Below are positions 31,581 to 41,439 of a stretch of DNA of 64,000 bases, in pieces; the first letter of the stretch is position 1, and every line of letters starts with the position of its first letter. The translations under genes and the position numbers were made by a program. Source of the DNA: an uncultured Erythrobacter sp. (GTDB lineage: Bacteria > Pseudomonadota > Alphaproteobacteria > Sphingomonadales > Sphingomonadaceae); assembly GCF_947492365.1 (NCBI RefSeq), contig NZ_CANLMB010000001.1, forward strand, positions 1,974,874 to 2,038,873, in the 5' to 3' direction. Below the pieces are notes generated by a model. The model saw only the letters and a program-made list of their open reading frames with translations, was not told the DNA's origin and made no database searches.

Positions 31581-32675
31581 CTAACGCGAGATCATGGTGC
31601 TGCGGGCAATCCGCCCGACAAGCGCCATCATCCCGGGATGGTTCGCGCCTTCATAGGTCGAGCCACTGCCCAGATCGCGTTTCAACCGTCGATGCGCCTC
31701 GGGCAGATCGTGATAGGGCATCGAAGGCATCAGGTGGTGCAGCGCATGATAACGCAGGCCCACAGGCGCCCAGATCTCTGCCACAACACCCGGCGGCGGA
31801 ACATTCACGCTGTCAAGGAACTGCGCGGTTACGGTCATCGGATCGCCTTCATTCTCCCACAAATGCGCGACCAGCGTGCGCAATTGGTTGAGCACGGCGG
31901 TGAGCGAGAGGATGGCCAGCGCGATCAGCAAAGGCCGCCAGCCGATGACGAATGTGCTGGCGATGAGCGTAATTGCCCACAGGCTCGCGCCGATTTCCTG
32001 CCACCGAACCCGTTTGGCAAAGTCGCCGGTCGGCGGCTTGCGGCGGAAATCGGGGTTGATCGACAGCGAAGAGGCACGTTCCCAAACGAGCTTGCGCAGC
32101 GGCGGGATCAACGCGCCGAGCGGCACCAGAATGCCCGTTCGAATAATCAGCGCAACCGGTGCCAGCAGCGCGACGATCACGAAGAGCGGCAGGCTCCAAG
32201 GTTTCATAAGTGCAAGCGGAAGATACTCAGGATCTTCGATCGTGCCATATTGCGTGCGCTTGTGATGGATCACATGCACGCCTTCGTACATGAAGCTGGG
32301 TGTCAGCATCGGAATGCCGACGAGCAGGTTCCAGGCGAGCCGGAAGCCGGGCAGCGCATCGCGGTGAATATGGGTCAGCTCGTGAATGAACATCAGCGAG
32401 CGATAAAGCGCGAGTGCAGCGATCAGGCCCGCCGCAATCATCACAGCCAAACTGTCGGTGAGAATGGCGGTCGCAATCCCGCCATAACCGATTGCTGTCG
32501 AAACCAGCATGTCGGTCCAGTAGATGCTCGCCTTCGCCTCACCCAGATCCTTGGTCGACTCACGCGCGGCTCTCAGCATGTCCTTGTCGTCGGACGTCTG
32601 GAAATCGGCGCGCTTGGCGGGCGCTTTCGTTAGAGCGTCAGGCTCAGGAGTGATGGCGGTTGGGTGCGTGGTCAT
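31581..32675 (-). CDS. Membrane fatty-acid desaturase
   Basis: 364 residues with several membrane helices. Three histidine boxes of the di-iron desaturase/hydroxylase superfamily are present: HELTH, HVIHHKRT and YHALHHLMP. The cytoplasmic N-terminus (about 50 residues) is charged. Regioselectivity cannot be told; it should introduce a double bond (or hydroxyl) into an acyl chain and modify membrane lipids. Monocistronic as far as visible. Confidence 0.85.
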   Translation of the reverse strand: MTTHPTAITPEPDALTKAPAKRADFQTSDDKDMLRAARESTKDLGEAKASIYWTDMLVSTAIGYGGIATAILTDSLAVMIAAGLIAALALYRSLMFIHELTHIHRDALPGFRLAWNLLVGIPMLTPSFMYEGVHVIHHKRTQYGTIEDPEYLPLALMKPWSLPLFVIVALLAPVALIIRTGILVPLGALIPPLRKLVWERASSLSINPDFRRKPPTGDFAKRVRWQEIGASLWAITLIASTFVIGWRPLLIALAILSLTAVLNQLRTLVAHLWENEGDPMTVTAQFLDSVNVPPPGVVAEIWAPVGLRYHALHHLMPSMPYHDLPEAHRRLKRDLGSGSTYEGANHPGMMALVGRIARSTMISR

Positions 32676-32832
32676 AAATATTCGTTTCAGGCGCGCTCTT
32701 ACCGCATTGGAGCACCTCTGGGCAAACGCGCTTTACCCATTAGAGTGATCGAGTGGCTTGCGCGAGCCGGACAGAGACGACACAGACTGAGACATAACAG
32801 GCGGTTTGCCGCAGAATACGGGACACAAAGAC

Positions 32833-33990
32833 GTGACGGATGCGCAGATAGGTATCGAGGCAATCAACGACAAGAAAGGCCGCGCGCGCTTTGTCGATTT
32901 GGGGCGGGAATTCGCAGCCGGAGTAGAGAACTCGGTCCCGCAGTTGCGCAGCGAACAGCTTGAACTGATCGATCCGGGCAAGAACCCCTTTTTCGGCCAC
33001 GCGCGCGCGCAGCTTTTCATCGCGCATCGCGGCGGAAAGCCCGTGGGCCGGATTTCGGCGCATATTGACGAACTCGCGCTCGAAATGCCGGTCGAGCAAG
33101 GCTTTGGCCCTGGCACAGGCATGTTCGGCTATTTCGACGCGGAGGATGCAGAGGTTGCTTCCAGATTGCTTGAAACGGCGGAAGGCTGGCTGCGCGATCA
33201 AGGGATGAAGCGCGTTGTCGGGCCGATCTCAATGTCGATCTGGGAAGAGCCGGGCCTGTTGGTCAAGGGGCAGGATCACCCGCCCGTCATCATGATGGGA
33301 CACCACCCGGCGCATTATGCCGGTTGGATCGAGGGGCATGGATATGGGCGCGCCAAGACGCTCTACACCTATGACCTCGACATCATCCCCGAGTTCCCGC
33401 CGCTGATCCAGCGGATCGTTAAATCGGGTGAGCGCAGCGCCAAGATTACTGTCCGGCAGGTGCGCAAGAAGGACTGGGACGCAGAAGCCGCCAAGATCCT
33501 CGGCATTCTCAACGATGCATGGTCGGACAATTGGGGCTTCGTCCCGCTGACCCCGGAAGAGGTTGCCTATACCGGGGTCAAGCTGAAGCCGATCATCCAT
33601 GAAGAGCTCAATATGATTGCAGAGATCGACGGGCGGCCCGTTGCCTTCATGCTGACCTTTGCCGACATCAACCACGTCCTGTCGCGTATCAACGGCAAGC
33701 TGTTCCCGTTTGGCTGGTTCCATCTGCTGCGCTGGCTGCGCCACCCGACGGGTTCGGATATGCGCGTGCCATTGATGGGGGTACTCAAGGAGTTTCAAAA
33801 TTCGCGCATGGCCAGCCAGCTCGCATTTATGATGATCAGCTACATCCGGCGCAATTCGGTGAAGAAGTTTGATTCCACCCGCGCAGAGATAGGCTGGATT
33901 CTCGAAGACAATCAGGGGATGGTTGCGATTGCCGATGCGATCGGAAGCTCGATCAACCGCGAATATGCGGTTTACGAGAAAGCGCTTTAG
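32833..33990 (+). CDS. GNAT-like N-acetyltransferase family protein
   Basis: 385 residues from GTG 32833 (GGGA upstream); a TTG at 32806 would add nine. The order is typical of the large family sometimes annotated as N-acetyltransferase: NPFFGHARAQLFIAHRGGKPVGRISA, GMFGYFDAED, LLETAEGWLRDQGMKRVVGP(IS), then a second half with WDAEAAKILGILNDAWSDNWGFVPLT and GRPVAFMLTFADIN. Two tandem GNAT-like folds are likely. Substrate unknown. It precedes the general stress locus but is separated from it by 300 bp. Confidence 0.65.
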   Translation: MTDAQIGIEAINDKKGRARFVDLGREFAAGVENSVPQLRSEQLELIDPGKNPFFGHARAQLFIAHRGGKPVGRISAHIDELALEMPVEQGFGPGTGMFGYFDAEDAEVASRLLETAEGWLRDQGMKRVVGPISMSIWEEPGLLVKGQDHPPVIMMGHHPAHYAGWIEGHGYGRAKTLYTYDLDIIPEFPPLIQRIVKSGERSAKITVRQVRKKDWDAEAAKILGILNDAWSDNWGFVPLTPEEVAYTGVKLKPIIHEELNMIAEIDGRPVAFMLTFADINHVLSRINGKLFPFGWFHLLRWLRHPTGSDMRVPLMGVLKEFQNSRMASQLAFMMISYIRRNSVKKFDSTRAEIGWILEDNQGMVAIADAIGSSINREYAVYEKAL

Positions 33991-34292
33991 CGCTCACGAC
34001 CCGGCTCATTGCTGCCGATACGAAAAGGCCTCCAACCTGTTCGGATGGAGGCCTCGGGATCGTATCACCGGCCGCTTGGACGGGAGGGGGGTCTCGGCGG
34101 TGATATTGGGAAAATGCGCAGGAGGCCCTCCGGTTCCCACTCAATTGAAGTTTTTTCTTCATGAATTACTCCGAACTGGATCATTGCCGAATTTTCCCGC
34201 AGAATTCAGCCAATAATCAATGGTTCAATTGTGGGGACGCGAATGTGGCGCTATGGAATCGCGCGTTGCTGTTCGGGGCGGGAGAGGATTAG
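33991..34292. other. Intergenic region before phyR
   Basis: About 300 bases without a gene. It contains a strong hairpin at 34026-34054 (AGGCCTCCA / TGGAGGCCT). The four T's needed for a terminator lie on the minus-strand side, although both neighbouring genes run rightward. No exact EcfG promoter (GGAAC-N16/17-CGTT) was found in front of phyR. Confidence 0.5.
34026..34054 (-). terminator. Strong hairpin with T tract on the minus strand
   Basis: Nine perfectly paired bases (AGGCCTCCA/TGGAGGCCT) plus two inner pairs around TGTTC. Read leftward it is followed by TTTT. It could stop antisense transcription or, despite lacking T's on that side, end the acetyltransferase mRNA. Confidence 0.45.
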
Positions 34293-35084
34293 ATGTCACT
34301 GGGTCAGCAAGTTGCAGAAAGTCTGCCCTTTTTGCGGCGATATGCCCGCGCGCTAACCGGCACACAGCAAACTGGCGATGCGCTGGTGCGAGCAACACTC
34401 GAAGAGGCTTTGTCCAATCCCGAACTCAAACGCTCGCTGCAAAGTGGGCGGGTTGCGCTTTACCGTGCTTTCCATTCGGTTCTGGAGCGCGAGGCGACCA
34501 ATGCAGGCGAGCGACTATCGCCGACCAGCGAGCACGAAGCGGGCGCCCAGGATCGGCTCGAAGCAATTGCCCCGCTGAACAGGCAAGCCCTGTTATTGAC
34601 CACTCTGGAGGAATTTACAGCGCACGACGCATCGCAGGTGATGGATATTGACGTCGCCCGCATCGAAAGTCTGGTCAATGAGGCTTTGGCAGAAATTGCG
34701 CGCGAGCAAACGACCAGCGTGCTCATCATCGAAGACGAGCCGCTCATTTCGATGCAGCTGGAGGACCTCGTTACCGGGATCGGGCACAGCGTGTCAGGCA
34801 CCGCTGCAACTCGCACGCAAGCCCGCGAAGCCTTTGCCGAGCGGGAGCCGGGTCTGGTTCTGGCTGATATCCAGCTTGCCGATGGCTCATCCGGCTTGGA
34901 CGCGGTTGACGATATCCTTGCCATAACCAATGTGCCGGTGATCTTCATCACCGCCTATCCGGAACGTTTGCTCACCGGCGACCGCTTGGAGCCGACCTAT
35001 CTGGTGACGAAGCCATTCCAGGAACAGGCCGTGCGCACCGCGATCAGTCAGGCGCTGTTCTTCAAATCGGGGCGTCCGGTCTAA
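34293..35084 (+). CDS. phyR: General stress response regulator PhyR
   Basis: 263 residues. The N-terminal 130 residues are a sigma-like domain (GQQVAESLPFLRRYARALTGTQQTGDALV; region 4-like NRQALLLTTLEEFTAHDASQVMDID). The C-terminal receiver has IIEDEPLISMQ, the phosphoacceptor Asp192 in LADIQL, FITAYPERL and KPF. On phosphorylation the sigma-like part binds NepR and releases EcfG. It forms one locus with the HWE kinase (convergent, 24 bp away), nepR and ecfG. Confidence 0.95.
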   Translation: MSLGQQVAESLPFLRRYARALTGTQQTGDALVRATLEEALSNPELKRSLQSGRVALYRAFHSVLEREATNAGERLSPTSEHEAGAQDRLEAIAPLNRQALLLTTLEEFTAHDASQVMDIDVARIESLVNEALAEIAREQTTSVLIIEDEPLISMQLEDLVTGIGHSVSGTAATRTQAREAFAEREPGLVLADIQLADGSSGLDAVDDILAITNVPVIFITAYPERLLTGDRLEPTYLVTKPFQEQAVRTAISQALFFKSGRPV

Positions 35085-35108
35085 TAGGTTTCGCCTACGA
35101 ACCAGTTC

Positions 35109-36170
35109 CTATTCGCGCATTTTGAATTCAGTTCGAAGCCGGATCGGCACATTGATCGTACAGCGCACACCTTCGGGCAGAAACTCTAGCTCGACACGGT
35201 TTTTCAGCTCATGTGTGACGATCTTTTCGATCAGTTCGGTGCCGAAACCGCGCGGTTGGGACCCTGCAACCTCGGGGCCACCACTTTCGCGCCATTCAAC
35301 CTCGGCAATATTGCCTTCTTTCAATTGCCAGCGCACACCAACCTGGCCGCCCTTCTCACCAAGAGCCCCGAACTTTGCTGCATTGGTTGCTAGCTCATGC
35401 ATCGCCAGGCCGAATGATAGCGCATCTTTGGGGGCCAATTCGACATGCGGTCCGGCGATCTCGACGTCATGCACGCCGTCTTCCGCAAAATAGCCGATCT
35501 CCGCCTCGACAATCGCGTTGATCGGAGTGGTTCCCCAATCGCTCGACGCGAGAAGTTCGTGCGTGGCCGATAACGAGCGGATGCGGCCTTCAAGACTGTC
35601 GGCGAAATCATCGAGATTTTCCGCCCGCCGGCGCGTCAACGCCAGGATCGAAAGGACATTTGTGAGCGTGTTTTTCACCCGGTGACTGAGCTCGTGGCTC
35701 ATCGAATCGCGGATCGAGTATTGCTCAGCAAAAAATTCGAGCTGCATACGGTTCTGATTTGCCTGTTTGGCCAGCATACGGACAACCAAGGAGAGCAAGC
35801 AAGCAAGCGCCAGTCCGAACATAAGCGTGAACATCGAACCAGCAGAGAGCAACCGGCTCTCCTGCATCTCTACGACCAGCGTCAGATCGCTTCCTGCGGC
35901 ATCAAACCGTTTGGCGGGGACAGCATCGTCGATACCGGCCGCATCTAAAGGCGCCGAGACGAGCAGTTCCCCGCTTTCAGGTTCACCCTGATAGACACGG
36001 ATTTCGGATTTACCGGGCGCATATTGCTCGATTGTGTAAACGCTGGAGGTTGTGATCGCGCCAATTGCAAGGAACAGCAGCGCGGGCAATGCTCGCGGAT
36101 AGCGCGCCAGCCAGTCGCCTAGCCAGCTTTGCCTGTGATCGGCATTCGCCAATTCCGCTGATCTGACCAA
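35109..36170 (-). CDS. Membrane HWE/HisKA_2-type sensor histidine kinase (PhyK-like)
   Basis: 353 residues from TTG 36170, which has AGGGA upstream; a longer frame to 36236 also starts with TTG. Two membrane helices (LPALLFLAIGAITTSSVYTI and SMFTLMFGLALACLLSLVVRML) enclose a periplasmic loop of about 80 residues. Then come SMSHELSHRVKNTLTNVLSILAL (phospho-acceptor His in SHRVKN) and an HWE-type ATPase domain with LAMHELATNAAKFGALG and GFGTELI. It probably phosphorylates the neighbouring PhyR. It is transcribed away from nepR-ecfG, and a near-EcfG promoter faces it. Confidence 0.85.
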   Translation of the reverse strand: MVRSAELANADHRQSWLGDWLARYPRALPALLFLAIGAITTSSVYTIEQYAPGKSEIRVYQGEPESGELLVSAPLDAAGIDDAVPAKRFDAAGSDLTLVVEMQESRLLSAGSMFTLMFGLALACLLSLVVRMLAKQANQNRMQLEFFAEQYSIRDSMSHELSHRVKNTLTNVLSILALTRRRAENLDDFADSLEGRIRSLSATHELLASSDWGTTPINAIVEAEIGYFAEDGVHDVEIAGPHVELAPKDALSFGLAMHELATNAAKFGALGEKGGQVGVRWQLKEGNIAEVEWRESGGPEVAGSQPRGFGTELIEKIVTHELKNRVELEFLPEGVRCTINVPIRLRTEFKMRE

Positions 36171-36240
36171 GTGATCCCTACCTGTATTGCGTGTTTTACC
36201 CTCAGCCCCCAGCCTCTTCTTGCGGCAGGGATACAATCAC

Positions 36241-36267
36241 GGAACCAAACACGAGGCGCTTCGTTCC
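36241..36267. promoter_or_regulatory. EcfG-type promoter of nepR-ecfG, with a mirror near-match toward the kinase
   Basis: Plus strand: GGAAC (36241-36245), 16 bp, CGTT (36262-36265), an exact fit to the sigma-EcfG consensus GGAAC-N16/17-CGTT, about 80 bp before nepR, so ecfG is autoregulated. Minus strand: GGAAC (36267-36263), 16 bp, GGTT (36246-36243 region), one base off the consensus and directed at the histidine kinase gene. Confidence 0.8.
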
Positions 36268-36346
36268 CAAATAGACAGGTGTGCATGGCTGCTCCAGCCA
36301 TGAGCTGTGGGTTTGTGCGAATGTGTGGGGCAAGTAGGAAGGCCAT

Positions 36347-36544
36347 ATGACCTCGAGCAAGAAGCAAGAGCACGGCAAAACGCCCGACAAGGATGCGGCT
36401 CCCGCATGGGCCGACGGCCTCAAGAAGCTGTACGATTCAGTGGTAGAGGAACCGATTCCCGATAGTTTCAAGAATCTGCTCGCCCAGTTTGACGAGGTGG
36501 ATGAAACTGACAAGACATCGGGTGCCGGTGGACACGAGACGTGA
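36347..36544 (+). CDS. nepR: Anti-sigma factor NepR
   Basis: 65 residues. The NepR core is GLKKLYDSVVEEPIPDSFKNLL (about residues 24-45), with the conserved YDSVVxEPIPD helix-turn. It holds sigma-EcfG inactive until phosphorylated PhyR takes it away. The stop overlaps the GTG start of ecfG by four bases. Transcribed from the EcfG promoter at 36241. Confidence 0.9.
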   Translation: MTSSKKQEHGKTPDKDAAPAWADGLKKLYDSVVEEPIPDSFKNLLAQFDEVDETDKTSGAGGHET

Positions 36545-37164
36545 GCACTTCTCCCCCTCCTCCAACCCGTACAGCGGACCAAAAAGCCCAGTTCAAACGC
36601 GAACTGACTGGAGTCGTGCCGCATTTGCGCGCTTTTGCACGCGGCCTTTGCGGACGCGCCGACATGGCCGATGATCTGGTGCAGGAAGCGCTGCTTAAGG
36701 CGTGGGCCGCGCGGGACCGGTTTGAGCCGGGCACGTCCTTGCGCGCATGGACCTTTGTGATCCTGCGCAATGTCTATCTCACCGATATGCGCCGCAATCG
36801 TTTTCGCGGGGAATATGACGAAGGGGTCGCGGAAAGGATTCTGATCGCGCCTGCAGGGCAGGAAGAACCAATCCACCTGTCCGACATGCACCGCGCATTG
36901 CTCACTCTACCGGCAGAACGGCGCGAGGCGCTGTTGCTGGTAGGGGCAGGCGGATTCTCCTATGAGGAAGCCGCAGAGATATGCGGCTGCGCGGTTGGAA
37001 CGATCAAAAGCCGGGTAGGCCGTGCGCGCGCGACGCTCAGCTCCATGCTCGAAGATGGCGACCTGCCCGATCGAACCGGAAACGAACCGGCGGCGCACAG
37101 GGCAATTCTGGAAGAGCTTGACCAGGTCGCAGCAGGCAACGGCACAGCCTCGGCCAAAGTCTGA
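36541..37164 (+). CDS. ecfG: General stress sigma factor EcfG
   Basis: 207 residues from GTG 36541. Region 2: VPHLRAFARGLCGRADMADDLVQEALLKAWAARDRFEPG and SLRAWTFVILRNVYLTDMRRNRF. Region 4: LLTLPAERREALLLVGAGGFSYEEAAEICGCAVGTIKSRVGRAR. The EcfG family is confirmed by the nepR/phyR/kinase context. It directs the alphaproteobacterial general stress response. The C-terminal 25 residues are an unusual polar extension. Confidence 0.95.
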   Translation: MSTSPPPPTRTADQKAQFKRELTGVVPHLRAFARGLCGRADMADDLVQEALLKAWAARDRFEPGTSLRAWTFVILRNVYLTDMRRNRFRGEYDEGVAERILIAPAGQEEPIHLSDMHRALLTLPAERREALLLVGAGGFSYEEAAEICGCAVGTIKSRVGRARATLSSMLEDGDLPDRTGNEPAAHRAILEELDQVAAGNGTASAKV

Positions 37165-37247
37165 TCGGTTGATTACTACCTGACCGCGCCGCTTGGCTTG
37201 TCAGGTCAGCGCTGCAATAAGGCATCTCAAATCCGGGATGCCTCCAC

Positions 37248-38465
37248 ATGACCAGCCAAGCGCCTGAAATTCCGCCTCGATCCGAAACGGCTCGCTCAGA
37301 AAACGCCCGCCGCCGCAATCAGCGGCGACTGCTTCTGGCGGAGCAAGAGCTGCGCCTGATGTCGGCGCTGGTCCTGTTGATCGGGATTGGCCTGTTTCTG
37401 GCTCTTCCTTTTGTTCTTTCCGTCGGGTCAGTGGTCTTTCTGCCGTTGGTGACTGCGGTATTGCTGACGATCCTGTTGTCACCTCTCGCCGACCGGCTGG
37501 CGAAACTCGGTCTGCCCAATGTGCTCGCCTCGCTCGGCGCGCTGACACTGTTCCTTGGCATCTTGCTGCTGGCGCTCGCGCTGATCCTGCAACCCGCGCT
37601 CGCTTTGTTCGACACGCTGCCCGCGATTACAGAGACGGTCGGACAGCGCTTTGCCGAATTGCGCAATGAGTTTGAATGGCTCGCCATCGCGAATGAGGAA
37701 TTGGCCAAGCTGATGGGCGATAGCGGCGCGCGCGAAGTGGTGCTCGCCACTCCCAGCCTCCTGGAGGAAATCGCCTTCGCCACGCCTAGCGTCGTGCTTG
37801 AAGTGCTGATCATGTTCCTGATGGCGTTTTTCATGATCGAGGCACGGGTGCGGATGCGCCGTCATCTGCTGTTCGACCGCGCAAGCTTCGGCTCCAGCGT
37901 CAAAGCTGCGCGGGTCATGCGCGAAGTGCAGGACCGCGTCGCCTCCTACATCATCACGGTCGGCCTAATAAATGCAGGCGTCGGCGTGATCGTCGCGCTG
38001 GGCGCTTGGGCATTGGGCGTGGACGCACCGATCATGTGGGGAGGGCTCGCCGCGATGCTGAACTTCATTCCCTATGTCGGGCCGCTGGCAATGACTGCTC
38101 TGCTGGGTCTGTTCGGCATCGGCACCGCTGAGACAGTGCTCCTCGGCCTGATTCCGGCAACTGCCTATATCGCGCTCCATACGATAGAGGCGAATGTCAT
38201 CACCCCCTCTATCCTCGGCGCGCGATTTACAATGAGCCCGGTGATGATCCTGATCGCCCTGTCCTATTTCACATGGATATGGGGCGTTGTTGGCGCGCTG
38301 CTTTCTGTGCCGATCCTGCTGACATTGACCGCTTTGTTCGACCATATTGGCAGGCCCAATCTGGTCGGCTTCATCTTTGGCGAGCCCTTGTTCAAAAGCG
38401 ATGTGTTCGAACGCGGGCTTGAGGATGAACAGGCCGGGCCAGCCGCCAAACTGACCGGTAGCTAG
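37248..38465 (+). CDS. AI-2E family transporter (PerM-like)
   Basis: 405 residues. About eight membrane helices: two near the N-terminus, a pair around residue 95-125, an intervening soluble region (residues about 130-185), and the final set with IMWGGLAAMLNFIPYVGPLAMTALLGL and ANVITPSILGARFTMSPVMILIAL, the two conserved family motifs (NFIPYVG, P-ILG). Family members export small molecules or act as Na+/H+ antiporters; the autoinducer role applies to few. The substrate is unknown. Confidence 0.85.
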   Translation: MTSQAPEIPPRSETARSENARRRNQRRLLLAEQELRLMSALVLLIGIGLFLALPFVLSVGSVVFLPLVTAVLLTILLSPLADRLAKLGLPNVLASLGALTLFLGILLLALALILQPALALFDTLPAITETVGQRFAELRNEFEWLAIANEELAKLMGDSGAREVVLATPSLLEEIAFATPSVVLEVLIMFLMAFFMIEARVRMRRHLLFDRASFGSSVKAARVMREVQDRVASYIITVGLINAGVGVIVALGAWALGVDAPIMWGGLAAMLNFIPYVGPLAMTALLGLFGIGTAETVLLGLIPATAYIALHTIEANVITPSILGARFTMSPVMILIALSYFTWIWGVVGALLSVPILLTLTALFDHIGRPNLVGFIFGEPLFKSDVFERGLEDEQAGPAAKLTGS

Positions 38466-38471
38466 CCGCGC

Positions 38472-39764
38472 CTAATCGCCTCTGCTGCGATCCACCGCGC
38501 TCGTCACCGCGACATTCATCGTAACATTGGCGAGCGTGCGCATCACATCGGGCAGCATTTCGACCGCGACCAGCAGCACCAGCGGCTCGATCGGCACGCC
38601 CATCGCCAGCGCAATCGGGCCGATAGAGACGACAAAACTGATTGATCCGGGCAGGCTGACCGAGCCGATGCTGATCACCAAGGCAACCACAATCCCCACC
38701 AGCATCAGAGTGAAGGGCACCGAAATCCCCGCAAGCTCGGCCACGTAAAGCGCCACTGCCAAATTCATCGCCACACTTGTCGCGCGGAAAATCGCCACAG
38801 CGAGCGGCAGGACAAACTCCGATGTGCTGGATCGCAGGCCCAGCCGCGATGCGCTGTCGAGCATCGCTGGCAGGCTGGCGAGCGAGCTTTGTGTGGAAAC
38901 CGCAACCGCCTGCGCCGGCAGCACAGCCTTGGCGAATTTGAGCAGGCTTACACGTCCCATCACCGCCGCCAGTGCATAGGCGAGCACCAGAATGAACGCT
39001 CCCATCGCGGAAACGACCAGAATGTAGTGCCCCAGCACCGCAAAGGCTCCGCCCCCGCTGCGCAAACCCACGCCAAAGGCAAGCGCGGCCACACCCAAGG
39101 GAGCGATCCACAAGACCCAGCCGATGATCAGCAGCATCGCATTGGCGAGCGCGTGGAAGAAGCCGAGCAAGGTTTTGCCCTGCGCGGCCGGTAGCCGCGT
39201 GATCGCCACTGCAAACAGCGCGAAGAATACGGTCAGCGGCAGCATACTCGTCTCTGCCGCCGCAGCGATAATGTTCGGAGCGATCAGCGATTTGAGGAAT
39301 TCGAGGATGCCGGGAACTTCCTGACTGTCAGTGGCACCATCGGCGACAAAGCCCGCAGCCTCTTGCGGAATGGCAAAGACGTTCAGCAGCAAAGGAAGCA
39401 CCAATGCGGTGAACAAGCCGCCTGCCACCCCGACGCCTAGGACTAACATGATGAAGCGCCGCGCCGCCTTGCCCGCGCTGGCCGCTGCAACCATTTGCGA
39501 CAGGCCCAGCACCAGCAATGCCGCCACCAGCGGAATGATCGTCATCTGCAAGGCGCGCAGCCAGAGCGTGCCCACAAGCGCGACTCCTTCGCGCATCATT
39601 TCGGGAATTTCGCTGCCCGAAAACGCGACGCCTAGCCCCAGCCCGATCACTAATGCGGCAAAGGTAGCGATGACGGGTAGACGGATTGTCACCAGCTCGA
39701 AACCGCTCTCGATTGTGGCTTTCGCAGCGCCTTCGCCATTCGTTTGAGATGTATCGGTCAACAA
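38472..39764 (-). CDS. Dicarboxylate/amino acid:cation symporter (DAACS family), divergent member
   Basis: 430 residues, eight or so hydrophobic helices. [13 protein letters not shown] is the HP1 serine-rich loop. The TM7 motif is altered ([16 protein letters not shown] instead of NMNGTA), and the HP2 region reads [19 protein letters not shown]. It is clearly DAACS but unlike the one at 428. The start is TTG 39764 with a strong AAAGGA site; a GTG 24 codons later is the alternative. Substrate not predictable. Divergent from glmM by 101 bp. Confidence 0.8.
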   Translation of the reverse strand: MLTDTSQTNGEGAAKATIESGFELVTIRLPVIATFAALVIGLGLGVAFSGSEIPEMMREGVALVGTLWLRALQMTIIPLVAALLVLGLSQMVAAASAGKAARRFIMLVLGVGVAGGLFTALVLPLLLNVFAIPQEAAGFVADGATDSQEVPGILEFLKSLIAPNIIAAAAETSMLPLTVFFALFAVAITRLPAAQGKTLLGFFHALANAMLLIIGWVLWIAPLGVAALAFGVGLRSGGGAFAVLGHYILVVSAMGAFILVLAYALAAVMGRVSLLKFAKAVLPAQAVAVSTQSSLASLPAMLDSASRLGLRSSTSEFVLPLAVAIFRATSVAMNLAVALYVAELAGISVPFTLMLVGIVVALVISIGSVSLPGSISFVVSIGPIALAMGVPIEPLVLLVAVEMLPDVMRTLANVTMNVAVTSAVDRSRGD

Positions 39765-39865
39765 TTCGGTCCTTTAGACGGGCCCCTGCCCCTTCCCTTC
39801 CGGCGATAACCGCGCCAAAGCGGCATGACAAATCATCGCGGCTATTCACACAGGATTTCGTAGGC

Positions 39866-41203
39866 ATGGCACGCAACTTCTTCGGCACTGACGGGATCAG
39901 GGGCCGCACCAATGCCGGTATCATCACGGCCGAAACCGCAATGCGGGTCGGTCAGGCGGCGGGTAACTACTTCGTGCGCGGGGGCCACCGGCACCGTGTG
40001 GTAATTGGCAAGGACACGCGGCTTTCGGGCTATATGATGGAAAGCGCGCTGGTCGCGGGCTTCACCAGTGTCGGCATGGATGTGATCATGACCGGCCCGC
40101 TGCCGACCCCTGCGATCGCGCTGCTCACCCGCGAAATGCGCGCCGATCTGGGCGTGATGATCTCGGCGAGCCACAATTTGTTCCCCGATAACGGCATCAA
40201 GCTGTTCGGCCCCGACGGCTTCAAACTGTCGGACGAGGCCGAGGCCGAGATCGAGGCACTGCTTGATACCGAACCCAAGCTTGCCGATTCAGAACATATC
40301 GGACGCGCGCGCCGGATCGAGGATGCGCGCGGGCGCTATATCCATGCGGTCAAAAACTCGGTGTCGAACGAGGTCCGCTTTGATGGCCTCAAAGTTGTGG
40401 TCGATTGCGCGCATGGGGCGGCCTATCAGGTTGCCCCCTCGGCGATCTGGGAGCTTGGCGCAGAAGTGATCACGCTCGGCGTCAATCCCAACGGCACCAA
40501 TATCAATGACGGGGTCGGTTCGACCGCAATCGAGGCGCTTCAGGCAAAGGTGGTCGAGGAAGGCGCGGATATCGGCATTGCTCTCGACGGCGATGCCGAC
40601 CGGCTGATCGTTGTCGATGAAAAGGGCACCAAGGTCGACGGCGACCAGATCATGGCATTGATCGCGACCCGCATGCACGAAAAGGGCGCACTGACCGGCG
40701 GCGGCGTGGTTGCCACGGTCATGTCGAACCTGGGGCTTGAACGCTATCTCGCCGGGCTTGGCTTGACGCTGGAGCGGACCAAGGTGGGTGACCGCTATGT
40801 GCTGGAGCGAATGAAAGAAGGCGGATTCAATGTCGGCGGCGAACAATCGGGTCACATGATCCTGCTTGACCACGGAACCACCGGCGACGGCACAGTTGCG
40901 GCCATGCGCGTGCTCACCAGCCTCGTCCGCTCACAAAAGCCTGCGAGCGAGATCCTGCACCTGTTCGATCCCGTCCCGCAACTGCTCAAGAATGTCCGCT
41001 ATGAAGGCGGCGCGCCGCTCGACAATGATAGCGTGAAATCGGTGATCGCAGCGGCAGAAGCGGAACTGGAAGGCAAAGGCCGGTTGGTCATCCGCCCCTC
41101 GGGCACAGAGCCGGTGATCCGCGTCATGGCCGAAGGCGACGATGCGAGGCAGGTCGAAAGCGTGGTTGACCGCGTGTGCGACGCCGTGCGCGCGGCTAGG
41201 TAA
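39866..41203 (+). CDS. glmM: Phosphoglucosamine mutase GlmM
   Basis: 445 residues from ATG 39866; upstream in-frame sequence is not homologous. The N-terminus [10 protein letters not shown] is diagnostic. The active-site loop is [17 protein letters not shown] with the phosphoserine Ser102; the metal loop is DGDADRLI; the sugar-binding loop is GGEQSGH; the phosphate loop is [14 protein letters not shown]. It converts glucosamine-6-P to glucosamine-1-P for UDP-GlcNAc, feeding peptidoglycan and LPS synthesis. Confidence 0.95.
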   Translation: MARNFFGTDGIRGRTNAGIITAETAMRVGQAAGNYFVRGGHRHRVVIGKDTRLSGYMMESALVAGFTSVGMDVIMTGPLPTPAIALLTREMRADLGVMISASHNLFPDNGIKLFGPDGFKLSDEAEAEIEALLDTEPKLADSEHIGRARRIEDARGRYIHAVKNSVSNEVRFDGLKVVVDCAHGAAYQVAPSAIWELGAEVITLGVNPNGTNINDGVGSTAIEALQAKVVEEGADIGIALDGDADRLIVVDEKGTKVDGDQIMALIATRMHEKGALTGGGVVATVMSNLGLERYLAGLGLTLERTKVGDRYVLERMKEGGFNVGGEQSGHMILLDHGTTGDGTVAAMRVLTSLVRSQKPASEILHLFDPVPQLLKNVRYEGGAPLDNDSVKSVIAAAEAELEGKGRLVIRPSGTEPVIRVMAEGDDARQVESVVDRVCDAVRAAR

Positions 41204-41214
41204 GGAGAGACGCG

Positions 41215-41439
41215 ATGCTCGAAATGCGCCCCGATTGCGAGAAATGCGGCAGCGACCTCCCCGCAGAGGCGCCCGGCGCCTTCATCTGCAGCTTTGAATG
41301 CACCTTTTGCGCGCTCTGCGCAGAGGAAGCTGACGATGTCTGCCCCAATTGCGGCGGCGAGCTGATGGACCGGCCCACCCGCGCGGCGGCTCTGCACGCC
41401 AAATATCCGCCCAGCACCGAACGGAAATTCAAGGGATGA
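41215..41439 (+). CDS. DUF1272 zinc-ribbon-like small protein
   Basis: 74 residues with cysteines in CEKCG, FECTFCALCAEE and CPNCGG, seven in all, typical for DUF1272. It likely binds one or two zinc ions; function unknown. The stop overlaps the thiD start by four bases and it follows glmM by 11 bp, so it is part of a glmM-DUF1272-thiD transcript. Confidence 0.85.
   Translation: MLEMRPDCEKCGSDLPAEAPGAFICSFECTFCALCAEEADDVCPNCGGELMDRPTRAAALHAKYPPSTERKFKG

Noticed and set aside
31638-32633. Long plus-strand open frame opposite the desaturase gene
   Set aside because: The real gene on the minus strand has three intact histidine boxes; the opposite frame has high Arg/Gln content and no known domain.
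39686-39865. 60-residue N-terminal extension of GlmM
   Set aside because: GlmM begins at FFGTDGIRG with ATG 39866; the upstream frame lies in the divergent promoter region and the DAACS coding sequence.
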